This document shows positions 8,521 to 17,512 of a stretch of DNA of 64,000 nt, piece after piece. The stretch covers positions 591,964 through 655,963 of the forward strand of contig NZ_AFHG01000052.1 of assembly GCF_000214035.2 (NCBI RefSeq), given 5' to 3'. Position 1 is the stretch's first letter. Every line of letters starts with the position of its first letter. Source of the DNA: Methyloversatilis universalis FAM5. GTDB taxonomy: Bacteria; Pseudomonadota; Gammaproteobacteria; Burkholderiales; Rhodocyclaceae. A program made the translations under genes and the position numbers. A model generated the notes under the pieces. That model did not search any database. It saw only the letters and a program-made list of their open reading frames with translations, and had not been told where the DNA came from.

Positions 8521-9696
8521 ATGACGCATCTGATGAATACCTACGGCCGCCAGCCGGTTGCCTTCACCCACGGCAAGGGCGTACGGCTGTACGACGAGGC
8601 TGGCCGCGAATACCTGGACGCGGTGGCGGGCGTGGCGGTGAATACGCTGGGCCACGGCCATCCTGATCTGGTGCAGGCGGTGTCGCGCCAGGCCAGCGAA
8701 CTGATCCACTGCTCCAACCTGTACCGCGTACTGGCACAGGAAAAGCTGTCGGACCGGCTGGCCGAACTGTCCGGCATGGACGAAGTGTTCTTCTGCAACT
8801 CGGGCTGCGAAGCGAACGAGGCGGCGATCAAGCTGGCGCGCCTGTACGGTCATCAGCGCGGCGTGGAACTGCCGGGCATCATCGTGATGGAACACGCTTT
8901 CCATGGCCGCACGCTGGCCACGCTGTCGGCCACCGGCAACCGCAAGGTGCAGGCCGGCTTCGAGCCGCTGACCCCGGGCTTCCACCGGGTGCCGTTCAGC
9001 GACATCGCCGCGGTGCGCGCGATTGCCGAGCACAGCCGCAACATCGTTGCGGTGCTGTTCGAACCGGTACAGGGCGAGGGCGGCATCCACGCGGCGGATC
9101 TGGCCTACATGCGCGAGCTGCGCGCACTGTGCACCGAGCAGCAGTGGCTGTTCATGGTGGATGAAGTGCAGTGCGGCATCGGCCGTACCGGCAGCTGGTT
9201 CGCCTTCCAGCACGCCGGTATCGAGCCGGACGTGATGACGCTGGCCAAGGGACTGGGCTCCGGCGTGCCGATCGGTGCCTGCCTCGCGCGCGGCCCGGCG
9301 GCCGGGGTGTTCAAGCCGGGCACCCACGGTTCGACCTTCGGCGGCAATCCGCTTGCCTGCGCTGCCGCGCTCACCACGCTGGACGTGGTCGCGCGCGACG
9401 ATCTGCGTGGCAACGCGGTACGGCAGGGCGATGCCATCCGTGCCGGCTTCCGAGAAGCGCTGAAGGACGTCGCCGGCGTGAAGGACATCCGCGGTGCCGG
9501 CATGATGATAGGCATCGAACTTGACCGCCCCTGCGGCGTGCTGGTGGCGCGCGCGCTGGAGGCCGGCCTGCTGATCAACGTGACCCAGGACAGCACCATC
9601 CGCCTGGTGCCGCCGCTGGTCTATTCCGACGCGGACAGCCGCGAACTGGTCGACCGGCTTGCGCCGCTCATCCGCAACTTCCTCGCGGGCGCCTGA
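8521..9696 (+). CDS. argD: Acetylornithine aminotransferase
   Basis: A 391-residue class III PLP aminotransferase. Visible motifs are GVAVNTLGHGHPDLV, FFCNSGCEANEAAIKLAR, AFHGRTLATLSATGN, the VDEVQCGIGRTG aspartate loop that contacts the PLP ring nitrogen, and the Schiff-base lysine in TLAKGLGSGVPIGA. It converts N-acetylglutamate semialdehyde to N-acetylornithine in arginine synthesis. The start at 8521 gives the normal family length; ATG 8533 is a close alternative. It is followed after 13 bases by argF and then argG, a three-gene arginine operon, which separates it from the other class III aminotransferase at 39301. Confidence 0.93.
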   Translation: MTHLMNTYGRQPVAFTHGKGVRLYDEAGREYLDAVAGVAVNTLGHGHPDLVQAVSRQASELIHCSNLYRVLAQEKLSDRLAELSGMDEVFFCNSGCEANEAAIKLARLYGHQRGVELPGIIVMEHAFHGRTLATLSATGNRKVQAGFEPLTPGFHRVPFSDIAAVRAIAEHSRNIVAVLFEPVQGEGGIHAADLAYMRELRALCTEQQWLFMVDEVQCGIGRTGSWFAFQHAGIEPDVMTLAKGLGSGVPIGACLARGPAAGVFKPGTHGSTFGGNPLACAAALTTLDVVARDDLRGNAVRQGDAIRAGFREALKDVAGVKDIRGAGMMIGIELDRPCGVLVARALEAGLLINVTQDSTIRLVPPLVYSDADSRELVDRLAPLIRNFLAGA

Positions 9697-9709
9697 CCCG
9701 CTGCGTGAA

Positions 9710-10633
9710 ATGACTGAACCCAGACACTTTCTGCAACTGAAGGACCTGTCGCGCGAAGAACTCGACTACGTGTTCGCGCGCACCCGCTGGATCAAGGACA
9801 AGTTCAAGCGCTACGAACAGTACTGGCCGCTGCAGGACCGCACGCTGGTGATGATTTTCGAAAAGCAGAGCACGCGCACGCGGCTCTCGTTCGAAGCCGG
9901 CATGCACCAGATGGGTGGCAGCGCGATCTATCTGAACACGCGCGACTCCCAGCTGGGCCGCGGCGAGCCGGTGGAAGACGCGGCGCAGGTCATTTCGCGC
10001 ATGTGCGACGTGGTCATGATCCGCACCTTCGAACAGACCATCATCGAGCGCTTCGCCGCCAACTCGCGCGTGCCGGTGATCAACGGCCTGACCAACGAAT
10101 ATCACCCCTGCCAGGTGCTGGCCGACATCTACACCTGGATCGAGCACCGCGGCGACATCAGCGGCCGCACCGTGGCGTGGATCGGCGATTCGAACAATAT
10201 GTGCCACACCTGGATGCAGGCGGCCGAGATTTTCGATTTCAAGCTCAACATTTCCACCCCGCCCGGCTACGAAGTCGAGCCGGACAAGGTGGGCGTGGCC
10301 GGCAGCCACCACGAGTGCTTCGCCGACCCGATGGATGCGGCGCGCGGCGCGGATCTGGTCACCACCGACGTGTGGACCTCGATGGGCTGGGAAGCGGAGA
10401 ACGAGGCGCGCTGCGCCGCCTTCGCCGACTGGCAGGTCGATGCCGACATGATGAAGGTGGCCAAGGCTGATTCGCTGTTCATGCACTGCCTGCCGGCGCA
10501 TCGCGGCGAGGAAGTGTCGGCCGACGTGATCGACGGCCCGCACTCGGTGGTGTGGGACGAAGCCGAGAACCGCCTGCACGCGCAGAAGGCGCTGATGGAA
10601 TTCCTGCTGCTCGGACGCGTGTCCGGCAGCTGA
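9710..10633 (+). CDS. argF: Ornithine carbamoyltransferase
   Basis: A 307-residue anabolic OTCase. The carbamoyl-phosphate site [15 protein letters not shown] (STRTR), the HPCQ motif in [11 protein letters not shown], and the ornithine-binding segment [10 protein letters not shown] are intact. It forms citrulline from ornithine and carbamoyl phosphate. Start ATG 9710 is 13 bases past argD. The genes on either side (argD, argG) catalyse steps in the same pathway. Confidence 0.96.
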   Translation: MTEPRHFLQLKDLSREELDYVFARTRWIKDKFKRYEQYWPLQDRTLVMIFEKQSTRTRLSFEAGMHQMGGSAIYLNTRDSQLGRGEPVEDAAQVISRMCDVVMIRTFEQTIIERFAANSRVPVINGLTNEYHPCQVLADIYTWIEHRGDISGRTVAWIGDSNNMCHTWMQAAEIFDFKLNISTPPGYEVEPDKVGVAGSHHECFADPMDAARGADLVTTDVWTSMGWEAENEARCAAFADWQVDADMMKVAKADSLFMHCLPAHRGEEVSADVIDGPHSVVWDEAENRLHAQKALMEFLLLGRVSGS

Positions 10634-10664
10634 ACCGACGACTCTTATTGAAAGACTGACGACG

Positions 10665-11897
10665 ATGAGCGACATCAAGAAAGTGGTCCTCGCCTATTCG
10701 GGCGGCCTGGACACCTCGGTCATCCTGAAGTGGCTGCAGGATGTGTATCAGTGCGAAATCGTGACCTTCACCGCCGATCTCGGCCAGGGTGAGGAGCTCG
10801 AACCGGCGCGCGCCAAGGCGATCAAGCTGGGCATCAAGCCGGAGAACATCTACATCGACGATCTGCGCGAGGAATTCGTGCGAGATTTCGTGTTCCCGAT
10901 GTTCCGCGCCAACACGATCTACGAAGGCGAGTACCTGCTGGGCACCTCGATTGCCCGTCCGCTGATCGCCAAGCGCCTGATCGACATCGCCCGCGAAACC
11001 GGCGCCAACGCCATTTCGCACGGCGCCACCGGCAAGGGCAATGACCAGGTGCGTTTCGAACTGGGCGCCTACGCGCTGATGCCGAACGTGAAGGTGATTG
11101 CGCCGTGGCGCGAATGGGACCTGCTGTCGCGCGAAAAGCTGCTGGCCTATGCCGAAAGCCACGGCATCCCCATCGAGATGAAGCACAAGCAGGGCGGTTC
11201 GCCCTATTCGATGGACGCCAACCTGCTGCACATCAGCTACGAAGGCCGTCACCTCGAAGATCCGTCGGCCGAAGCCGAAGAATCGATGTGGCGCTGGACC
11301 GTGTCGCCGGAAGCGGCACCGGATGCCGCCGAATACCTCGACCTCGAATTCGAGCGCGGCGACCTGGTGAGCATCAACGGCACCCGCATGCCGGCGCACG
11401 AACTGCTGGCCACGCTGAACCAGATCGGCGGCAAGCACGGCATCGGCCGTCTCGACCTGGTCGAGAACCGCTATGTCGGCATGAAGTCGCGCGGCTGCTA
11501 TGAAACCCCGGGCGGCACCATCCTGCTGCGCGCCCACCGCGCCATCGAGTCGATCACGCTGGACCGCGAAGTCGCCCATCTGAAGGACGACCTGATGCCG
11601 CGCTACGCCAGCATCATCTACACCGGCTACTGGTGGAGCCCGGAGCGCCGCGCACTGCAGGCACTGATCGACCACACCCAGCAGACCGTCAATGGCTGGG
11701 TGCGGCTCAAGCTGTACAAGGGCAATGTCATCGTGGTCGCACGCGATTCCAAGACCGATTCGCTGTTCGACCCGACCATCGCCACTTTCGAGGACGATGC
11801 CGGCGCCTACGACCAGAAGGACGCGGCCGGCTTCATCAAGCTCAACGCGCTGCGCATGCGCATTGCCGCCAACGCGGCGATCAAGCGCGGCAAGTAA
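10665..11897 (+). CDS. argG: Argininosuccinate synthase
   Basis: A 410-residue enzyme with the N-type ATP pyrophosphatase loop [15 protein letters not shown] at residues about 9-23. Further family segments are [19 protein letters not shown] and [20 protein letters not shown]. It joins citrulline and aspartate with ATP hydrolysis to AMP. It lies 31 bases after argF. argH is not in the window. Confidence 0.97.
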   Translation: MSDIKKVVLAYSGGLDTSVILKWLQDVYQCEIVTFTADLGQGEELEPARAKAIKLGIKPENIYIDDLREEFVRDFVFPMFRANTIYEGEYLLGTSIARPLIAKRLIDIARETGANAISHGATGKGNDQVRFELGAYALMPNVKVIAPWREWDLLSREKLLAYAESHGIPIEMKHKQGGSPYSMDANLLHISYEGRHLEDPSAEAEESMWRWTVSPEAAPDAAEYLDLEFERGDLVSINGTRMPAHELLATLNQIGGKHGIGRLDLVENRYVGMKSRGCYETPGGTILLRAHRAIESITLDREVAHLKDDLMPRYASIIYTGYWWSPERRALQALIDHTQQTVNGWVRLKLYKGNVIVVARDSKTDSLFDPTIATFEDDAGAYDQKDAAGFIKLNALRMRIAANAAIKRGK

Positions 11898-12015
11898 GCG
11901 TCGATCTGCCGCGGACAGGCGCGGGAGGGCGCAGCGGGGCAGGGCCCACGAGGTCCGCGCCCGCCGCACGCCCCCGCACCGGCGCGCGGCATTCACTTCA
12001 TTCCAGGAAAAGAAA

Positions 12016-12330
12016 ATGTCCCAGTTCGACAACATCAGCGTCGTCAAGAAGGCCAACGTCTACTTCGACGGCAAGTGCGTGAGCCACAGCATCCAGTTCG
12101 CCGACGGCACCAAGAAGTCGGTCGGCGTCATCCTGCCGGCCACGCTCACTTTCAACACCGGCGCGCCGGAAATCATGGAAGGCGTGGCGGGCAGCTGCCG
12201 CGTGCGCCTGAAGGGCGAAACCGAGTGGAAAACCTACGGCGCGGGCGAGTCCTACAACGTGCCGGGCAATTCGTCCTTCGACATCGAAGTGAGCGGCGAG
12301 CCCTACCACTACGTCTGCCATTTCGGTTGA
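12016..12330 (+). CDS. ppnP: Pyrimidine/purine nucleoside phosphorylase (PpnP/YaiE family)
   Basis: A 104-residue single-domain cupin. The N-terminus [20 protein letters not shown] and the segments [20 protein letters not shown] and [16 protein letters not shown] match the family formerly called YaiE/DUF1255. The E. coli member phosphorolyses many nucleosides. A purine-rich ribosome-binding stretch (AGGAAAAG) lies just upstream. It is 118 bases after argG; the intervening DNA shows no gene. Confidence 0.9.
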   Translation: MSQFDNISVVKKANVYFDGKCVSHSIQFADGTKKSVGVILPATLTFNTGAPEIMEGVAGSCRVRLKGETEWKTYGAGESYNVPGNSSFDIEVSGEPYHYVCHFG

Positions 12331-12338
12331 TCACAGCG

Positions 12339-12357
12339 GGCTGACGCTGAGTCAGCC
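12339..12357 (+). terminator. Possible hairpin after ppnP
   Basis: GGCTGAC (12339-12345) and GTCAGCC (12351-12357) form a 7-bp stem with a 5-base loop, 8 bases after the ppnP stop. There is no T-run, so intrinsic termination is doubtful. Confidence 0.35.
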
Positions 12358-12456
12358 GACGGCGATCCGGCCGGCGCCGGTTTCGCCATGCATCACCGGA
12401 CGCACACGGGCCTTCCGCTCCGCGTGCGTCCTTTCGCCGTTTACGAGGTGCCCAGC

Positions 12457-12942
12457 ATGCCGTCCTTCGACATCAGTTCCGAAATCGACATGGTCGAACT
12501 GCGCAACGCGGTCGATCAGGCCAACAAGGAAATTACCAACCGCTTCGACTTCAAGGGTTCGGACGCGCGGGTGGAACAGGGTGAAAAGCTGCTCACGCTG
12601 TTCGCCGACGACGATTTCAAGCTGGATCAGGTGTTCGACGTGCTGGTCGGCAAGTTCGCCAAGCGCGGCATCGACGTGCGCTCGGTCGAGCGCGGCGACG
12701 CGCAGAAGATCAGCGGCAACAAGATGAAGCAGGAACTCAAGCTCAAGGTCGGCATCGAGAGCGAGTCCGCCAAGAAGATCGTGCGCATCCTGAAGGACAG
12801 CAAGCTCAAGGTGCAGGGCAGCATCCAGGGCGAGGAAGTGCGCGTCACCGGCGCCAAGCGCGACGTGCTGCAGGAAGCGATCGCGCTGCTGCGCAAGCAG
12901 GTGACCGACATTCCGCTGCAGTTCGGCAACTTCCGCGACTGA
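12457..12942 (+). CDS. YajQ-family nucleotide-binding protein
   Basis: A 161-residue protein spanning the full YajQ/DUF520 family: [20 protein letters not shown] at the start, then [23 protein letters not shown] and [11 protein letters not shown] at the end. The fold is two ferredoxin-like domains. Some YajQ homologues bind c-di-GMP and others have been linked to RNA or tRNA binding; which applies here is unknown. The presence of a c-di-GMP-controlled pel operon in this window makes a c-di-GMP role possible but not shown. ATG 12457 matches the family N-terminus. Confidence 0.9.
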   Translation: MPSFDISSEIDMVELRNAVDQANKEITNRFDFKGSDARVEQGEKLLTLFADDDFKLDQVFDVLVGKFAKRGIDVRSVERGDAQKISGNKMKQELKLKVGIESESAKKIVRILKDSKLKVQGSIQGEEVRVTGAKRDVLQEAIALLRKQVTDIPLQFGNFRD

Positions 12943-13133
12943 GCATGGGCGCCGGCGGCGGGATACTCTGCCCCGGCAGCACTGCGATCACCGGCGTGGC
13001 GCCCTGTCACCCCGGCCTGCCCCGCGCATGGGCCCGTCCAGGGACCCAGCCCCGCTTTTCTCCGGCCATCCCGCGCCTGCTTCCACCCGCGCCATCATGG
13101 ATCACGGGCGGTCAGGACGGGGCATTCGGGTCT

Positions 13134-13838
13134 TCAGTCCTTCAGACCCTGAACCCATTTCGCGTAGGCGGTTTCCGCCACCGCATGCAGGGCCGCGACC
13201 CTGGCTTCCAGGTCGCGCTGGATGTCCGCCGGCTGCTGCACCGTAGGCTGGGCCGATGCTTCCGCGATTTCATCGGCACCGCCGGCGCACCACGACTTCA
13301 CCAGATCCTCGGTCATTTCGATGTGGCACTGCATCGCCAGATGCTTGCCCATCACCCAGGCCTGGTTGTCGCAGCCGTCGGATGCCAGGATGCGGGTAGC
13401 GCCCGCGGGCAGCGTGAAGGTTTCGCCGTGCCAGTGAAAGGACGGGAAGCGCGCGCGGTCACCGAACCATTCCGCAGTCTTCGGGTCGGTGGCATGGACG
13501 TCCAGCCAGCCGATTTCCTTGCAGCGATTGGCGCCGACGGTACCGCCCAGCGCCTTGGACATGAGCTGGCCGCCCAGACAGTGACCGATCACCGGGATGT
13601 CGGCCGCGACCGCCTTGCGGATCAGTTCGAGCACCGGCGGAATCCACGGCAGCGGATCGTTCACGCTCATCGGGCCGCCCATGAAGCACAGGCCGGCGAA
13701 GGCGGACGGATCGGCCGGTACCGGGTCTCCGCAATCCATCGCGTACAGCCGGATTTCGCGGCCCAGGCCGGCGACGTATGCTGCAAAATGACCGGGTCCT
13801 TCGGTCGGACTGTGACGGAATACTGCAATGGGTTTCAT
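13134..13838 (-). CDS. Class I glutamine amidotransferase-like protein
   Basis: A 234-residue protein of the stand-alone GATase1 family annotated as GMP-synthase-like. The nucleophile elbow GHCLGGQLMSKALGG (Cys about residue 87), the GWLDVHATD region and the His-x-Glu pair in MQCHIEMTEDLV provide a complete Cys-His-Glu triad. The substrate is not known; related proteins hydrolyse gamma-glutamyl compounds. ATG 13838 is fixed by a strong Shine-Dalgarno (AGGAGGT, 6-base spacer). Its first 11 bases overlap the first 11 of the divergent protease gene. A 190-base stretch to the left shows no gene. Confidence 0.85.
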   Translation of the reverse strand: MKPIAVFRHSPTEGPGHFAAYVAGLGREIRLYAMDCGDPVPADPSAFAGLCFMGGPMSVNDPLPWIPPVLELIRKAVAADIPVIGHCLGGQLMSKALGGTVGANRCKEIGWLDVHATDPKTAEWFGDRARFPSFHWHGETFTLPAGATRILASDGCDNQAWVMGKHLAMQCHIEMTEDLVKSWCAGGADEIAEASAQPTVQQPADIQRDLEARVAALHAVAETAYAKWVQGLKD

Positions 13839-14487
13839 TGAAACACCTCCTCGCCGCATTCTAGCGGCGCTCGCGCTCGGTGTGCTCGCACTGCCCGCCG
13901 ATGCGCTCGACGTGTCGCTGGCCGGCGTGTTCGGCGGCAAGGCCGTGCTGGTCATCGACGGCGGTGCGCCGCGCACGCTGGCGGTCGGCGCCCGGTCGCC
14001 GGAGGGGGTGAAGCTGCTGTCGGTCGAGGGCGACCGCGCCTGGGTGGAGATCGAAGGACGGCGTACCGCGTTGCGCATCGGTGAGAACGTGGCGTCGATC
14101 AGGGGCGTCGCGGAATCGTCTTCGGTCATCCACCTGAATGCCGACGCCCAGGGCCATTTCGAAACGCCGGGCGCGATCAACGGCGTGCCGATGAAATTCC
14201 TGCTCGATACCGGCGCCACCGTGGTGGCGATGGACCGCAACCACGCGCGCCGCGCAGGTGTCGATCTGTCGAAAGGGGCGGAAATCCAGGTCCAGACCGC
14301 CAACGGCGTGGTGCGCGCCTGGCGGGTCAAGCTGGCCAGCGTCAAGGTGGGCAGCGTGCTGCTCACCGACATCGACGCGGCGGTGATGGAGGCCGACATG
14401 CCGCGCGTGCTGCTGGGCATGAGTTTCCTGAACCGGATGGACATGCAGCGCAACGGCCAGGTCATGACCTTGAGGCAGCGCTTCTGA
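13828..14487 (+). CDS. Retropepsin-like aspartic protease, TIGR02281-type
   Basis: A 219-residue exported protein. A short basic n-region (PPRR) and hydrophobic segment ILAALALGVLALPADA look like a signal peptide, followed by a SH3-like N-terminal region. The C-terminal half is a clan AA retropepsin-like domain with the active-site motif FLLDTGATVVAMD (DTG) and the hydrophobic LLGMSFL flap-end motif. One motif per chain implies activity as a dimer. ATG 13828 overlaps the start of the divergent amidotransferase by 11 bases and has only a weak ribosome-binding site. The stop overlaps the Nudix ATG by one base (TGATG), so the two are likely coupled. Confidence 0.8.
   Translation: MGFIETPPRRILAALALGVLALPADALDVSLAGVFGGKAVLVIDGGAPRTLAVGARSPEGVKLLSVEGDRAWVEIEGRRTALRIGENVASIRGVAESSSVIHLNADAQGHFETPGAINGVPMKFLLDTGATVVAMDRNHARRAGVDLSKGAEIQVQTANGVVRAWRVKLASVKVGSVLLTDIDAAVMEADMPRVLLGMSFLNRMDMQRNGQVMTLRQRF
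13845..13851 (-). promoter_or_regulatory. Strong ribosome-binding site deciding the amidotransferase start
   Basis: The minus strand reads AGGAGGT, 6 bases before the ATG at 13838. It lies inside the coding region of the divergent protease gene. Confidence 0.85.
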
Positions 14488-15092
14488 TGGAGACCAGCCT
14501 GTCTTCGGTCACCCTGCGCGGTCTGGACATCGAGCGGCTGCGCAGGCGGCTGTCCGCGCTGCCGCCGCGCCCGGCCGATCCGCTTCACGCCGGCTACACC
14601 CCGGCCGCGGTGCTGGTGCCGCTGGTGCTGGGCGCGGGCGAGCCCACGCTGCTGCTGACCCGGCGCACCGCCCACCTGCACGACCATCCGGGCCAGATCG
14701 CCTTCCCGGGCGGCCGGGTGGATGCCGGCGACGTGTCGCCGGAAGCGACCGCGCTGCGCGAGGCGGAGGAGGAAATCGGTCTGGCGCCCGGCCGTGTCGA
14801 ACTGATCGGCCGTCTGCCCGAGTACGCGATCACCGCCACCGGCTTCCGTGTCACGCCGGTGGTCGGTCTGGTGCAGGCACCGTTGACGCTGCGGCTGGAC
14901 AGTTTCGAGGTGGCGGAGGCCTTCCAGCCGCCGCTGTCCTTCCTGCTCGATCCGGCCAACCGCCGGCGCGGGCGCATCGAGCATCAGGGTGTGGTGCGCG
15001 AGTTCTGGGCCATGCCCTGGCAGGGTTACGACATCTGGGGGGCGACCGCCGGCATGATCGTGTCGCTGGCCGAACAGGTGCTGGAAAGCTGA
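14487..15092 (+). CDS. CoA pyrophosphatase, Nudix family (NudL/YeaB type)
   Basis: A 201-residue Nudix hydrolase. The Nudix box is GGRVDAGDVSP followed by ALREAEEEIGL. The preceding LLLTRRTAHLHDHPGQIAFP segment is the extra motif that marks the CoA-specific subfamily, which cleaves CoA to phosphopantetheine and 3',5'-ADP. The start ATG at 14487 shares its first base with the stop of the protease gene. Substrate assignment rests on the motif and not on experiment. Confidence 0.85.
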   Translation: METSLSSVTLRGLDIERLRRRLSALPPRPADPLHAGYTPAAVLVPLVLGAGEPTLLLTRRTAHLHDHPGQIAFPGGRVDAGDVSPEATALREAEEEIGLAPGRVELIGRLPEYAITATGFRVTPVVGLVQAPLTLRLDSFEVAEAFQPPLSFLLDPANRRRGRIEHQGVVREFWAMPWQGYDIWGATAGMIVSLAEQVLES

Positions 15093-15167
15093 AAGCCCCT
15101 CGCTGAAAGGATTCCGCAAGCTTCGCTGTGTTATCGTCCCGAAGCTCGCACGGCAAACACGCTTTAA

Positions 15168-16094
15168 ATGACCTGGTTGTCCCTTTTCGTTGCGCTGCTG
15201 ATCGAGCAGTACAAGCCGCTGTCCTACGAGCGCGTGGTCGCCGGGCCCCTTGCCCGCTATGCGACATGGTTCGAACAGCGCCTCAATGCAGGCGAGGCCC
15301 GCCATGGCGTGGTCGCGTGGTCGCTCGCGGTCGGCCTGCCGGTCGCCGCCGTCTGGTTCCTCTATCTGCTGCTGGTGTGGATCAATCCGCTGCTGGGCTG
15401 GGTACTGAATGTGGTGGTGCTCTACATCACCATGGGTTTCCGTCAGTTCAGCCACCATTTCGAAGCGACCGCGCACGCGCTGCGTGAGGGCGATACCGAG
15501 ACCGCCCGCCGCGAACTGGGCAACTGGCTGTCGCGCAACACCGACCGCATGCGCACCGAAGAGATCGCGCGCCTGGCGATAGAGCAGGGCCTGCTGGCCG
15601 CCCATCGCCACGTGTTCGCACCGCTGGCACTGTTCGCGCTGCTGCCGGGCCCGACCGGCCCGCTGATCTACCGCCTGACCGAACGCCTGTCGTGGTCCTG
15701 GGCGCGGCGCGAGAACATCGAGTTCGGCGCCTTCGGCCGCTTTGCGCGGAACATGTACGAATGGCTGGATTTCATCCCTGTGCGCATGACTGCAGCGACC
15801 TTCGCCATCGTCGGCGACTTCGAGGACGCGGTGCATTGCTGGCGCACGCAGGCCGCAAAATGGCCTGAACAGGCGGCGGGCATCCTGCTCGCCAGCGGTG
15901 CCGGCGCGCTGGGCGTCAAGCTCGGTGCCCCGCTGTTCGAACTGGGCGAAGTCGCCGACCGGCCCGAACTGGGCATGGGCGATGAAGCGGATGTTGACCT
16001 GATGCAGAGCGCGATCGGTCTGGTCTGGCGCACACTTATATTTTGTCTTCTTCTGCTGGGCCTGCTTACGCTGGCTGGCTATGTCGGTAGCTGA
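15168..16094 (+). CDS. CobD/CbiB-family integral membrane protein
   Basis: A 308-residue membrane protein with hydrophobic segments near the N-terminus, around residues 45-90, around 150-165 and at the C-terminus (LIFCLLLLGLLTLAGYVG). The central RENIEFGAFGRFARNMYEWLDFIPVRMTA segment has the DxxPxR core of CobD/CbiB and AmpE-like proteins. No other cobalamin genes are nearby, so this is likely the divergent betaproteobacterial relative and not a proven adenosylcobinamide-phosphate synthase. The thiolase gene follows after 22 bases. Confidence 0.75.
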   Translation: MTWLSLFVALLIEQYKPLSYERVVAGPLARYATWFEQRLNAGEARHGVVAWSLAVGLPVAAVWFLYLLLVWINPLLGWVLNVVVLYITMGFRQFSHHFEATAHALREGDTETARRELGNWLSRNTDRMRTEEIARLAIEQGLLAAHRHVFAPLALFALLPGPTGPLIYRLTERLSWSWARRENIEFGAFGRFARNMYEWLDFIPVRMTAATFAIVGDFEDAVHCWRTQAAKWPEQAAGILLASGAGALGVKLGAPLFELGEVADRPELGMGDEADVDLMQSAIGLVWRTLIFCLLLLGLLTLAGYVGS

Positions 16095-16116
16095 TTTCTA
16101 CGGGAGGGTGGTTCTG

Positions 16117-17304
16117 ATGGCTGACAAAAGAGAAGTGGTGATCGTAGGTGCAGCGCGTACGCCGATCGGCGGTTACGGTGGTTCGCTGAAGGATTTTTCG
16201 GCCTGCGATCTGGGCGCGCACGTGGTGAAGGCCGCCTTTGCGCGCGCCGGCGTCGACGCGAAGGAAGCGCAGCACCTGGTGCTGGGCAACGTGATCCACA
16301 CCGAAGCCCGTGACATGTACGTTTCGCGCGTGGTCGCGATCAACGGCGGCATGTCCAAGGAATCGTGCGCGATGGGCGTGAACCGCCTGTGCGGTTCCGG
16401 CCTGCAGGCCATCGTGTCGGCGGCCAACGCGATCCAGCTCGGCGACGCCGAGTGTGCGGTTGGCGCCGGCGTCGAAACGATGAGCCGTGGCGGTTATCTG
16501 ATTCCGAGCGCCCGCTGGGGCGCGCGCATGGGCGACGCCAAGATGGTCGACATGATGGTCGGCGCGCTGACCGACCCGTTCGACACGGTGCACATGGGTA
16601 TCACCGCCGAAAACATCGCCAGCCAGTTTGGCTTCACCCGCGAAGAGCAGGATGCCTTCGCAGTGGCGTCGCACCAGAAGGCGGCGGCGGCGACCGATGC
16701 CGGTCACTTCAAGTCGCAGATCGCGCCGCTTGAAGTGGTGACCAAGAAGGGCACCACAGTCATCGATACTGACGAGCATTTCCGCCGTGACGCGTCGGTC
16801 GAAGGCATGGCCAAGCTGAAGCCGGTGTTCAAGAAGGACGGTTCGGTCACCGCCGGCAACGCCTCCGGCATCAATGATGGCGCCGGTGCCGTGGTGCTGA
16901 TGGAAGCCGGTGCGGCCGCCCGCGCAGGTGCCAAGCCGCTGGCCCGTCTGGTGTCCTACGCGGTGGCCGGTGTCGATCCGACCATCATGGGCACCGGCCC
17001 GATCCCTGCGGTCAAGCTGGCGCTCCAGCGCGCGGGCCTGAAGGCGGACGATCTGTCGGTGATCGAGTCCAACGAAGCTTTCGCAGTGCAGGCGATGTGC
17101 TGCACCCGCGAACTGGGTCTGGACCCGGCCAAGGTGAACCCGAATGGCGGCGCGGTGGGCCTCGGCCACCCGGTCGGCGCCACCGGTGCCATCCTGACCG
17201 TCAAGTGCCTGTACGAACTGCAGCGCACCGGCGGCCGCTATGGTCTGATCACGATGTGCATCGGCGGCGGCCAGGGCATTGCCGCAGTGATCGAGCGCCT
17301 CTGA
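16117..17304 (+). CDS. Thiolase, acetyl-CoA acetyltransferase family
   Basis: A 395-residue thiolase with a complete active site: C92 in NRLCGSGLQA (acyl-enzyme nucleophile), H351 in GHPVGATG, and C381 in TMCIGGGQG. It catalyses reversible Claisen condensation of two acyl-CoAs, or beta-ketoacyl-CoA cleavage. Without phaB/phaC or beta-oxidation genes beside it, a PHA (PhaA/BktB-like) or degradative role cannot be chosen. ATG 16117 gives the standard N-terminus MADKREVVIVGAARTPIGG; an in-frame ATG at 16081 overlaps the preceding gene. Confidence 0.92.
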   Translation: MADKREVVIVGAARTPIGGYGGSLKDFSACDLGAHVVKAAFARAGVDAKEAQHLVLGNVIHTEARDMYVSRVVAINGGMSKESCAMGVNRLCGSGLQAIVSAANAIQLGDAECAVGAGVETMSRGGYLIPSARWGARMGDAKMVDMMVGALTDPFDTVHMGITAENIASQFGFTREEQDAFAVASHQKAAAATDAGHFKSQIAPLEVVTKKGTTVIDTDEHFRRDASVEGMAKLKPVFKKDGSVTAGNASGINDGAGAVVLMEAGAAARAGAKPLARLVSYAVAGVDPTIMGTGPIPAVKLALQRAGLKADDLSVIESNEAFAVQAMCCTRELGLDPAKVNPNGGAVGLGHPVGATGAILTVKCLYELQRTGGRYGLITMCIGGGQGIAAVIERL

Positions 17305-17330
17305 TCGCGCCCGCGCTTTTCGCGCACTGA

Positions 17331-17362
17331 CGCCCCGCCTTCGTGCGGGGCGTTTTGTTTTG
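17331..17362 (+). terminator. Intrinsic terminator after the thiolase gene
   Basis: CGCCCCGC / GCGGGGCG, an 8-bp stem with a 6-base loop, is followed by TTTTGTTTTGT. Confidence 0.9.
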
Positions 17363-17370
17363 TACGGGCT

Positions 17371-17490
17371 GCACCAGATGCACTCCGCGTCTGCACCTCA
17401 CTGGTGCGCAAGACCCTGCGGTAAGCAGGGTTTCCAGCACTGGCGCGGGTTTCCCGGGTGGCACATTTTTCGCTGATAGGAAAATGCGCC
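17371..17490 (+). other. Three stem-loops in the leader of the Anbu operon
   Basis: Three inverted repeats follow one another between the thiolase terminator and ATG 17513. They are GCACCAG (17371-17377) / CTGGTGC (17401-17407); ACCCTGC (17413-17419) / GCAGGGT (17425-17431); and a 12-base arm pair at 17460-17471 / 17479-17490 with one mismatch and one G-U pair. The last ends 22 bases before the start codon. No convincing promoter was found. The role is unknown. Confidence 0.55.
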
Positions 17491-17512
17491 ACACAACACG
17501 AGAAACCCGATC

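Noticed and set aside
13839-15836. Long minus-strand frame extending the amidotransferase upstream across the protease, Nudix and CobD-like genes
   Set aside because: A strong ribosome-binding site fixes the amidotransferase start at 13838; the extension has no domain and is antisense to three supported genes.
15168-16094. Adenosylcobinamide-phosphate synthase in a cobalamin cluster
   Set aside because: No other cobalamin genes in the window; only the family can be stated.
16117-17304. Thiolase as the start of a PHA operon (phaA)
   Set aside because: No phaB, phaC or phasin gene is adjacent and a terminator directly follows, so phaA is not assigned.
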